Assembly: GCA_008360975.2 (NCBI GenBank)
Contig: CM039196.1
Span: 10,024,263 to 10,088,262 of the forward strand
Length of the DNA: 64,000 nt
Origin: Lichenostomus cassidix
Taxonomy: Eukaryota > Chordata > Aves > Passeriformes > Meliphagidae
Direction: 5' to 3'
The notes beneath the pieces were generated by a model, which was not told the DNA's origin, did no database searches, and saw nothing but the letters and a program-made list of their open reading frames with translations. The translations under genes and the position numbers were made by a program. This document shows, in pieces, positions 46,217-56,706 of this stretch; the stretch's first letter is position 1; each line of letters begins with the position of its first letter.

Positions 46217-46338
46217 GGCCCTGCGCGCCGCCGCCGCTCCGCTGCGCCCCCCGCGCCCGGCCCGCGGCTGCGGCGGCTGGGCGGGGAGCGCCGCCGCCCC
46301 CGGCCCCCGCCCCCCGGCGCCGGGCCCCGGCAGCGCAT
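46018..46338 (-). other. Overlapping upstream ORF (106 codons)
   Basis: ATG at 46338-46336 lies 122 nt upstream of the BICDL1 start and in a different frame, with G at -3. It stays open through the main ATG and stops at 46018 inside exon 1. The encoded peptide is Arg/Pro/Gly-rich, as expected of GC-rich sequence, and is not itself likely to be functional. It matters only if the transcript starts upstream of 46338. Confidence 0.5.
46297..46328 (-). other. G-rich, quadruplex-prone 5' leader segment
   Basis: On the BICDL1 sense strand there are G-runs of 4, 6, 5 and 5 with loops of 9, 1 and 2. This is a long-loop quadruplex candidate about 80-110 nt before the start codon, so probably in the mRNA leader. 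Confidence 0.5.
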
Positions 46339-46392
46339 CGCCACCGCCACGGCCACCGCTACTGCCACCGCCGCAGACACCGCCACCGCCAC
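46338..46392. repeat. Imperfect CCACCG/CCGCCA repeat
   Basis: A run of CCACCG-type hexamers with interruptions (CGCCACCGCCACGGCCACCG...), so GGTGGC repeats on the BICDL1 sense strand upstream of the start codon. Triplet and hexamer runs of this sort are often length-polymorphic. Confidence 0.75.
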
Positions 46393-46653
46393 CGGGCCCG
46401 GCTGGCGCGGGGGAAACCGGGTCTTGCTGGACCTGGCTGCCGCGGGCAGGTCTCGCCCCTTCAGCCCCAGGTCCAGGCCAAAAATCCCCCCAGAACATCG
46501 GGGAAGCCCAAGGAGGGAGCTTGGCACCCTCCGAGGGGCACAGCGTGTTCTCCCAGCTCGCCGTCCGCTCCCCCCAGAGCTCTAACGGAGCTCTTTTGCT
46601 TGCCAGAGTAGCTTTCAGGATCTTTGTGCTCAGTAGTTCACCCCGGAGAGCTG

Positions 46654-46670
46654 ACTACAGCTTCCAACAG
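46654..46670 (+). promoter_or_regulatory. Degenerate ZNF143/THAP11-like site
   Basis: ACTACAGCTTCCAACAG resembles the ACTACAATTCCCAGCA core with several mismatches. It lies 80 nt from a better copy in the opposite orientation, just upstream of the CpG island. Confidence 0.3.
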
Positions 46671-46748
46671 CCACCGGGGCTTGCTTTCAATTTCAGATTG
46701 TTTGGGATGTTATCGGGTAACGTTTGTCCTAAAGGTATCCTCAGTGAA

Positions 46749-46764
46749 CGTTGGGAGTTGTAGT
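46749..46764 (-). promoter_or_regulatory. ZNF143/THAP11 (SBS-type) site
   Basis: The minus strand reads ACTACAACTCCCAACG, very close to the ZNF143/THAP11 promoter element (ACTACAATTCCCAGCA). Such sites typically lie near CpG-island starts. This one is about 530 nt upstream of the BICDL1 ATG. Confidence 0.6.
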
Positions 46765-49700
46765 CACTTCAGCTCCCAGCACTATTCCCTCTATTAGGGG
46801 CAGGACTGGTTGGGGTTTCAGTTTTGGTTTTGTTGGATTTTTATCCCCTTTATCCTGGCACAGGAGGGAGGCTGAGGCAGAATACAGAAGTATAAGCCTG
46901 TATATTGTCACATTTGCTGCAACCCCATTCCCTCGATTTCTAATTATACTTTACTTTCAAGTGAGGCTTTAATAGTGATTTAACAAACACATTTTTAAGG
47001 AAACTTGTGCTTTTGATTCCTAGATTCTGCAGAAAGCAATTATGAGTTTTACAGCTTTTATCTTTGTACGCTGCTTTCATGCTTTCCTTCCTTCTATGGA
47101 AGGTTCACTTAGACCATGTTCATCTGTATGCAACAGCCCCAGTGCATCAGTCCAAGGATGTTTTTGGCTGGGGCAGTTGGTGACTGATGCAGTTTTCAAG
47201 CAGGGCTGACTCCTGCCTAGCGTCACACCCAGGGCCCTGGAGAGCTGCTGATAATTCGTAACAGTTAGAACATGAATTGTGGAAATGCAAACTTCCCTCT
47301 GGCCATCTGCCACTGGGACTTGGCCTTTCATGGGGATACTCCCCAACAGCTCAGCTTGGGGGACCTGTCGATCCTTGGCCTTTTTTCTGGCAGCATCGGT
47401 TAACAGTAGTGATGCTTTTTGTAATGTGAGCACCTGATCTCCAAGGACCAGGCAGAGACTGGTGCCTTGAGCTGCCAGCACCCATCCCACCATGCTAACT
47501 GTTGGCCCCTAGGATCATTATGATTTCTTTTGCGCTGGTGACCCAGAGGTGACACCTCCTTTATCTCCCAGCAATTCCCCCAGGCTCTGATTTTTCTAGT
47601 CCTTTTGTCCTTGCAGTTTCAGGGACGCTTACATTGCTGCAAAGCAGGATTGACCATAAGGTGAGATGGTTTGAATAGTATTGGCCCTTTTAAAATAACC
47701 CCTGTCCTGACAGGAGCTGTGATTGCACAGATTTGATCATCGCTATTTAAACACAGGAGGGCATTTAATATTTAAACTGATTGTGAGCACCTTCTGCTGG
47801 AAGTGCCTACTACAGCAAACCAAGCCTCCTGGTGTGATTAATGAAATCCATTGTGGCATTAATTTTCATCTCTAATGCTTCCTTCAGTGTATAAAACAAA
47901 AAGAGATTATACTGAGATGGTTTTAATCTCCCAAACAAAGCCCAAAACAAACCCCATAGCTGCAGCTGTTAGGGTAGGGATGAAGAAAAGCTATTGCTTG
48001 GATGGAGAGGAAAAAGCACATATAAATCAGGGAAATGTATTGTAAATATGCCACCATCTTAGTCAGGCATCTATACAAGCTTAATGCTCTTTTGGGGACT
48101 ATTGAGTGCAAAATAGAACTGTGTTATCTAGAGTAACCCTGGATTAAAGCTTTGTTTATAGCACAACATGTTACTGACTTCCACTTAAAAAAAGAAAATT
48201 AAAAAATCCATTGTCCTGTGAATTTAATTATTGATTTGGCTTTTCAGAAACATGTTAGGTTACTGCTTTTGTAGGTGACTTTACTAGGATTTTGTTTTGT
48301 ACATGTCATCCAAATCAAATACCTATGAAAAACTAATATGAATATAACAATGCAGTTTCTTTATGATGATATGGTGGCATTTTCCATTAAGATCCTAAAA
48401 TGTGTTTTAGCTGAGAACTGGGATGGTTACTGCCCTTAAGTGGACACCCAGCTCCCATTTCTGCTCTTCTTCCCCTGTCTAAGCTTGGAGAGCCTCAGCC
48501 CAGAAAACAGAAGAATTAATTATGGGAAACAAGTCAGACATAAGGTTGCTTTGTTTTAATTGCACTGCTGAAGCCTGATGTTAGACTTCACTCCTCAGGT
48601 ACTGAGGACTGCAATAGTGAGTAGTTCTTGTGGAGATTTAGATCAGGCATTTCAAGAGCTGATGCTCTTTCAACACAGAAAGTTCCTGTGTGTACAGAAC
48701 AAATGATCCTTCAGCCTGGAAATCACTCCAGGGATGGCCCTTTCTGAAAATGCAAAAAGGCCAGAGTGACTCAAGCACACAGAGAACTGAGAGCAAGTGA
48801 CTGATTCCAGTGATGTCATCACAGAACACAGAAATGTCACCTTGCCCAGGACATATGAAGGACTTCTTTGTGATATTAGGAAACAAGGGTGAAAATAACG
48901 CATAGGTATAAGATAGGTAAGAGTCTCTGTAAGAGGATCAATCATTCTTTTCTTCCTCAGATGAAAAACTTGCATATGTGTATAAAAAAGAAAGTAGCAA
49001 AAGGTTCTATCCTTATGGGGCAAAAGGAGAGCACTGACTTTGTCCCAAAGTAATTTCCCCTTCTTGCTTTTCCCCATTCCACAAGTACTGAATCCAGTAA
49101 ATAAGCTATGGGGAGGGTTGGCAAACTTGACTCAAGGAGCCATCCAGGGCAACCTGCCAGTGCAAATTCACTCTGCTAAACAGGTTCCTAAAAGAGCAAG
49201 ATACTGAAAGAGGCAATCCAGCTTAAGCTGTGGATACAGCAGTGGATGTTGTCCTTCCCAGAGGGTCAAGGAGAGGTGAACTCTAAGCTGTACAGTCTCT
49301 TCAAGCCCAGTGTCAAGTATATCGTTAAATCTGATGCTTTAAAATTGTATTCTGCCTTGCAGGGATTTCACTGTTTGGTCTGTTCACAAAGGAAGTGTGG
49401 CAGAAGGTCTGGACCTTTGGTGTTAACACCAACAAATGCTGGAGCGTGTAGGACTGACTGTATGAGCTAAGCGGGACAAAGCATTTTTCACACATCAGAA
49501 AAGCTGCAAATCCAATAAATGTCCAAGTGCTTCAATCAATACCTTCACCTCAGCTGTGAGGGCAGCACTCAGAAAACAGGCACTGCAAGAGATCATCCTT
49601 TTTTGTTTAGAGTAAGGGGAGAAAAAGTGTTGTGAGAAAGCCACAGCCAGACCTGTAAAAGTAGGTTATTTTCCTGTGCTTTTAAAGCAGACTGTGGTGA

Positions 49701-49793
49701 GAAAGGAATTCCCATCAACATCCTTAATCTTCCTGTCAGTGGGCTGACAGACTTCCAGGGGAGGCAGCACAAGGTTTCAGGTTTCTTTTGCCA

Positions 49794-49829
49794 TTCTCCC
49801 TCTCTCTCTCTCTTTCTCTCTCCCTCCCT
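49794..49829. repeat. 36-nt homopyrimidine (CT)n tract
   Basis: Only C and T, mainly CTCTCT, in intergenic sequence; purine-rich on the other strand. Confidence 0.88.
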
Positions 49830-52320
49830 GCCCCACTCCCACCTTTTTGAATGATTAATTGCCTTATTTTTCTCTGTGTTTTCCTGCACTTTATTTCTGA
49901 CAAAAGTTTTACTTTTTCTGGTTGTTTGTGTACCTCTGTGCTGACGTATTTCAGCCACAGTCTTCTCTGCTGCAAGAGGTGCAGGCAGCCTCAGAGAGTT
50001 TGCAGTTACCCTAATGAATAATTAAAGGACATATGTGTCTTGCTTGCAAAACAGGCCATAACTGCAAAGCCAGAGAAAAGACTCATGAGTGACCTTTCTT
50101 TCTCTTTGCTTCTGTAATATCCAAAGCTATCCAGTATGTGTGTGCCCAGCTTTTCCTTGGTGCTGAGTAGAGGAAATACAGGATGGGAAGGTGTATTTGC
50201 AGAGCTTGGTAAGGGTGAAAAAACCAGAGATTTCTCGTTAAACAGAAGGGAAAGAAAGCTGTCATGAGTGTTAGCCGAGCAAGATGGAGTAAAATAAAAG
50301 ACCATCCTGATTTTTCTCAAGGCTCAATATCTCCAGAGAGTTTCTGACAAGTTTGTTGTTTCCCAGGGTTATCACGTCAGGTAGAGCAGAAAGACCACTC
50401 ATCCACCAAGGTGACTCATGACATTGAAGTCAGGGGAAACATCCCTTGACTGCTAAGGGAGTAAAGCATGGCCTGGATGACTCAGGAGTGCCCACAGACA
50501 GAGCCCACATCATGCTGTGATCATCCTGCCTGTGTGTGTAAGAAACAAGGTGTGCAAAGAGAAAAGAATAAGGGAACAGTTTGACTTGTTATATGACACA
50601 TAGGAGTTAGAGATGTAACTATTTTGTACTATAGGTTTTAGTCTCTTTGGGGTGTGAAGTTTGGAAGCATTCTGTAACAGTCTCTCCAAAACAAAGCTGA
50701 CAGTGCCGGGAACAAGCAGAACCTCTGGAGCTGGAGGAGTTGCATGGCTAATATTTCAGGCCAGCTTGATCTGTTTGGGGTACCACACCAGCAATTTGAC
50801 TGGTTCATGCCTGGCCCTGACCTTACATACATGCTGCTTTGCACCTGAGCTCCTTCTTGACTTACCATGCTCCAGGTAAACTCTTCACACAGGATCCAAG
50901 GTGGCTCCTTCTTAGTGGGACAGTCTTCCAACACCTATGCCAGGAGGGCTCCCATCCTTACACACTCTTGTGCCAGCTGCAGGGATTGCAGTGTGTGCCT
51001 TTGGAGGTGTGTGACAGACTGCTGGGGCTGCTCGAGAAGCTGCAGAGAAACAAAAAAATGTCTCAGGGACATGGTGAGCATGACAGGGTGCAGAGCAGGG
51101 CTGGGGCCGTGCAGGGTGGACACTGCACACCTGTGTGGGAGGTGTTGGGTCTGGGTGCTTCTGCACAAACCCAGCCCCAGACTGGCTGCTCCTGCAGCCC
51201 ACAGGAGGACTAAATGGTTCCATGGGGAGATGTACACCTACATCTGGACTGGGGCTGTGCTTTTTAATGAAGTAGGTGTTTTCAGCAGTGGGTGTGAATT
51301 ACTCCCTCTTGAATCTCACCACATGATGATGTTTGCCAAGCTTTTGTGGAACAAACACTCCTATTAAGAATTAAAAAGTAGTCCATGCCTTTGTTCATAT
51401 GAAGGCACAAACTGAGAGAGCTGTTCCTGCTTATATTTCTTTACAGCCAACCCTTAGATCCTAAAATTACCTGTCATGGTGTAGGCCATGGAGTTCTGCA
51501 ACCATTAAATAATTGGACATGACTTTGTGCTTTGTTGTAGGGAAAAATATTTGTTCCTTATGATCTTGCTCTGCTTCTTAGGGATATGCTGTGATTTGTA
51601 ATGATTTGTAATGTTAGGAATGCTTGTCTTTGATCTGGCATTATTGGACTGTAATTGACCATGTTGACACAAAGCAATGTGGGGTTTAATGCAGCCTCTT
51701 TCACTCGCTGTTGTGGTCAATTATTTCATGATAATGGCAACTCTGCCAGGTATTTTTGTTTCATTGAGCAATTATGTTGTTATGGAAACTGGTATTCTAT
51801 AAATTATCTCAAGAGAGGCTTGATTCACTTCTTGGGAACAAGAAATTTTAAAGTAAAAAGTGCAGGATAACAGGGATTCTTATTAGCTGTATTTTTATTT
51901 GGGTAATTACTAATCCTTAGGGCTGCTGACTCCTTGGTGCAAATTCCAGCACCTTCCTGTCCGTGCAGGATCTGCTCAGTTGTCACATCATTAGGAGCCA
52001 GACAATCCTGCCCAGGGGGAGGCATCCTGGGTATGTGCAGCACAGAAGCTTTCAGAAGGAGCTTTTGCAGCACCCATTACCTATGAGAGTAATCCCCTTT
52101 CATGCTCTGAGCTGTTTCCTCAGCACTTTTCAGGAGCACGAACTTCAATAAACATGTGGGTGGAAAACCATTGAACAGAAGTAATTAAGTTGCTCCTGGT
52201 GAGCTAAAGCTCATTCTACATGGATGAGGGACCCTGCATTAGCTTCAGGTAGTCAGTGTTACTCCCCAGCATTCTTCTCCTTTCTCATGCTTTCAAACTG
52301 CTTTCTTCTGTTTCTTTTTA

Positions 52321-52360
52321 ACAGTTTATTTAAAACTGTTAAAAAACAGTTTATTTAAAA
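52321..52360. repeat. Short inverted and direct repeat
   Basis: ACAGTTTATTTAAAA occurs twice; with the intervening AACTGTT the first copy can also pair as a small hairpin. AT-rich, probably incidental. Confidence 0.6.
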
Positions 52361-53856
52361 GAACATTGTCACCTTTTACATGACCAGCCCACAGGACAGC
52401 AGCCACACTGTCTCCCTGGGCCCCAGGAGTGCTCTGTACTCTCAGGAACAATAACCTCTCCTCCTCTTGGCTGTGGAGGCACCTGCAAATCTGTCTTTGC
52501 TCTGTCAGCCTGGCCATGGGGAGACCTAGGCATTCCCTGCAAGTACTAGGGAATGAGGTTCAAGATTATCATATATTTCCCTTTGTAGTGGGGTTTAATT
52601 TGGTAGGTGGTATTTAACCTTGCTATAAAAATAGCCAAGGCTTAATCTCTCCAGAAAAATGAAAATCCTGAAATGTGTCTTCTCATTCTAGTTGTTGGTT
52701 TCTGAATCCCCTTCAGTTTGTCAGCAACCTTCCGTTTCACAGAATGGCGAGTTGCCAGACTGGTGTATCATCTCCCTGGGGTCTGCTGCCCACATAGCAG
52801 GTATTCAAATTCAAAATAGCAGATCTTGTTAGAGTGCAGGACAGCTTCGGCTGGCAGGAAAAGATTTGGGTTTCTTACAAATGTGGTTACATAGTGCTGT
52901 ATGAGAACAATTCACAATGAAATGAAACTTGCCATGATTGATTTCTGTTTTAAGCTTCTATTATGTATAGGAGTTTTCAAGAGAAAAAGAATTACCAAAT
53001 AATAGCTGACATACTGTTGAATTATGGGTATTGCTTTCTGTTGTTTAATTACCTGCAGACTGCACTATCCTGCTGGAAAGGCAACAGCAGAAGAGTTTTC
53101 ATCTGGCAAAAGTATTTCCATAGGATTTAAAAGTAAATTATTTACCATCATTTATACTGCTCAAAAAGCCAATGTATCTTTTTTCCCCCATTTGGGGATT
53201 TGCATCACAAACAGAAGCAGGACGTTGAAAGTTTTTTATTTTCTTGTTTTAGGTAAGCATAAGAACTCCTCTCTACAGCGCTGTGCAAAGATCTCTGGAC
53301 GTTGCACGTGGCATCTACTTTTGGGGAGAAAGCAAAACCAGACCTTTCCCAAAACTACACACCACCCCTCCTTGTAGTGTCTGCTTTCCAAGGAGTCCAA
53401 AGTTTTTCACAGAAACTATCATGAGGCAGCTCATGGCGTGACATTGTCCTGTAATCCCTGTTCCCCTTTCACAGAGGGATGACGAGAAGCCAAGGCAGAA
53501 ACTTGCCAAGAGTCCCCAAAGCCAAGTCATACAAATCTCATGATCAAGTTGTGACCTACAGTGTTAACCCTTAGATCACAGTTTGTCTTCAAGAGCCAAG
53601 TCACAAAATGAAACCAAAAGAGTTCCTGTCAATATCTCTTTGCAATGACCACATTGCTTTGGTTTTTGAGACAGACTCCTGAGGGTCAAGGAAGGAGCTG
53701 CTGTAACACAGCTGAAGTCATAGATATGTAACAGTAATGGTATAAACGAACTGAACAGAACAAGAGCAAGAGAGAAGGTTGAAGCTCCAGAGGGCTTGAG
53801 ATCAAAACACAGGGCATATAGAAAACATGAAAAAGATGGATACTAGAATACTAGAT

Positions 53857-53892
53857 ACTTAAATACTAGAAATACTACTTAAATACTAGAAA
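53857..53892. repeat. 20-nt tandem repeat, about 1.8 copies
   Basis: TACTTAAATACTAGAAATAC followed by TACTTAAATACTAGAA; related ATACTAGA units lie just upstream from 53840. Confidence 0.8.
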
Positions 53893-56632
53893 GGACCATT
53901 GGAGAGGATGAATCTGTAAAACAGTAATTTTACTGGTCAGATTTTAAATTGTAAGATGAATTGTGTTTGTAATTATAAAAAATATTTCTTTGTTCCTGCT
54001 GGGAGGACCTAGTTGACATCAGTTGTAAATGTGTTAGGACAGAAAAATCAAAGTGTTTAACTGCTGCGAGGCACTCTCATCATATCATAATGTCTTTTGA
54101 AGCAGTAATGCAGTGATTGATCAGAGGAGATCTAATTAACTGACTACATTATATGAAAAAAACAACCATGGAGAAAGCTGTGATACTCTGGGTATCACAC
54201 TCATCAGAATCTTTGCTCTGCTGCATGGGTGTGGGTGTTTTAAGGAAAAGCCAAACCTTCATTCAATAGATCACCTAAAAATAAACCTTAAGATTAAAAG
54301 TTTCCTTTCTCTTTCTATCCTGCCTTTCACATATTATTGCTTTGCATACTTCTAGACATTTTAGGAAGTGCATAGACCATATTTGTCACTAAAATATTCA
54401 GCATTAAGCTAACTGCTTAAATCTAATATTCACCCACACATGATCTATATGGGGGTGAAATTTAGATCTGAACATTACCTTAACAAAGTGCTTTCTATTC
54501 TTGTTTCCCATTTTTGCATTTTGCTGCAAAAAAAATGCAAAAGTATAGCATTCTGTGCCTGCAGGGGCTGGGTGAGCTCAGTCACATCAGGAATGTCATT
54601 TATGAACATTTAGTGCAGCCTTGGTGTGAGTTCACAGCCAACTTCTCCCATGGGGTGTGTGAAGGCAGTGATGTGACAAAAAGGGAGCCAGATACTATTC
54701 ACTGGGATCAATGAATACTTTGACATGCTGTTGTAGAAAGATAGAAAGACTGGGTGCATGTTTTGCTTACTCAATGGCCTTTCATCCTGGATGTAGAGAC
54801 TGATAAAACTCCACAGCAATCCAGGCACTGAGTTCGGCTGAATGCCCTTTGGTCTGTGATTCCACTCTCTCTTGGAGATCAGGTTATTTTATAAAGCTTC
54901 CAGACCTTTGCCTGCCTAGAATGACATGAAATCAGCCTTGCTGAGCAGGAAGGGAAAAGTCATCAAAAATCATCTTTTGTATATGATTTCAGTGCTGTGG
55001 GTTAGCTTGCATATTTGGGTATCTGTTTCTTTCAGAAACATTTTACTATTAAAAGTACATCTTAGTTTAAATAAACATATTTTTGCCTATTTTAATCATC
55101 CCCTTTTAGGTTGGTGTCAGATGTAGCCTTATGTGAAGAATTTAATTAATTTTTATTTTCTCACGCTGTTTTCATTAAAAGGCATCTCATAGACAGATGA
55201 ATATTTCTTCCCCAAATTTACATTTAAGTGAAGAAATTTCAGCAAAGGCCAACAGGGAAGGAAGCAACTACCTTCCAAACATTCCATTTTTGAATATCCT
55301 CCCAAAAGAGGCTGTATGGCCCACAACCCTTGCTACTCCCTGGGTCAGTTTTGTGCTGGTCAGTATAAGATACACACTGTGTCAGTTTTACTCCAGTTAT
55401 TTAATTCCAAAGGAGTAACCTATATACAACTCACTGAATATACAACTAACTGAAATATTTAGGGTTTGCCCTCCAAGTGTTTTTGTTTGTTGAGTGTTTC
55501 AGAACTTACTCAGTGGGAAAAAAAGAGATGCTTGCACAAAACATGATACGACTGCAGAGCTCAGGAAATATTGTCTCACTTTTCGGAGGATACCAACATC
55601 CCTGTCCAGTGCAGAAGCCTCCTGGGAACTTGCTGTGGGCATGAAAGGTAAGAGGTCATGGTGATTTTTAGTGTGTCTGCACATGCGTCACCCTTGATTG
55701 CTTCCCTTTCTCTGCTGATGACTTATCAGCTCAATTAGGTGTAGCATAAATAACCTGAAGTGCTATAGCCACCAGAAATTGGAAAATCATTCAGCAGCAC
55801 AGCCTAAGAGCCATCCCCAGCTGAAGGGGAAAAGGCCTGTGGGTGAGGGAGGTGATTTGTGGGAATCATCTCTCAACTGCTATAGGATTAGTTCCTAGAG
55901 CTGAAAAAAGAATCTGGAATAAAGGAATCTACATCTACGGAAAAGTGCCTCGCTCTGCACTGCAAGTGTTTTGTTTTAAAAGCTGGAGTTGTATTTATAG
56001 AAATTAAAATGGGTTCCCCTGTGCCAGCCTTTTGTGTCTAGAATTCTAACATACTTCTATTGAACTTTGTCTGGCTTACTGCTACCATTAATTGTATCTA
56101 TTAATTTTTCACCTGTTGAACCCTTAATCTCAGTTCTTTGAAGAAGAAGAGTAGTTGGAGTAGTTGGAAAATGCTGCCTAGGCCAGTGATTGTGTGTTTA
56201 TAAAACAGAAACATTATGTTCCTCTTTATTTACAATCACTGTAAATGGAAAATGCATCTATTGTTTGTGTTGCTCTGAAATTATGTATCGCTCTTTCAGA
56301 CACCTGAGGACTCATTATCACCTCCAGAATTTTTGTGTTTGTCTGTGAGAGAAAATGCCCTTTATTGTCCTATCTCAGAAACACCATCTCATCAATTGAG
56401 AGCCGATTTAGAATTCTTTTAATTCAGCAGATCATTAGAATATATATGGCACTTCCAGGGAAAATTAAACCATGTGGAAGCAATAAAAGACTGGCAGTTA
56501 TGTCTGATCAACAGTAATAGTCCAGCATCTTGGGAGAAAACAATGTATTTTAATTCAGAAGCCCATCAACATTTAACAAAGCTGAATTTTGTATTTTTAG
56601 CCCATTATAAAAATACCAGTAGCTGGAAATTA

Positions 56633-56706
56633 GTTTTGTTTGTTTTGCATGTGGGGTTTTTTTGTTGTTTTGTGGGTTTTGTTTGTTTTGTTTTGTGGTT
56701 TTTTGG
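56633..56706. repeat. G/T low-complexity tract (GTTTT-like)
   Basis: Irregular GTTTT, GTTT and TTTTTTTG units for about 74 nt in intergenic sequence. Confidence 0.8.

Larger units (their letters stand above)
45580..46560. promoter_or_regulatory. CpG island: BICDL1 promoter, 5' leader and exon 1
   Basis: About 1 kb of very GC- and CpG-rich sequence centred on the start codon, in an otherwise AT-rich region. It contains GC-box-like GGGCGG sites and no clear TATA box on the minus strand, as expected of a CpG-island promoter. The transcription start cannot be placed exactly; it should lie above 46216. Edges are approximate. Confidence 0.85.

Noticed and set aside
45639..46763. 374-codon plus-strand frame across the CpG island
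   Set aside because: It is antisense to BICDL1 exon 1, starts at GTG rather than ATG, and is Ala/Pro/Arg/Ser-rich as any open frame in such GC-rich DNA would be.
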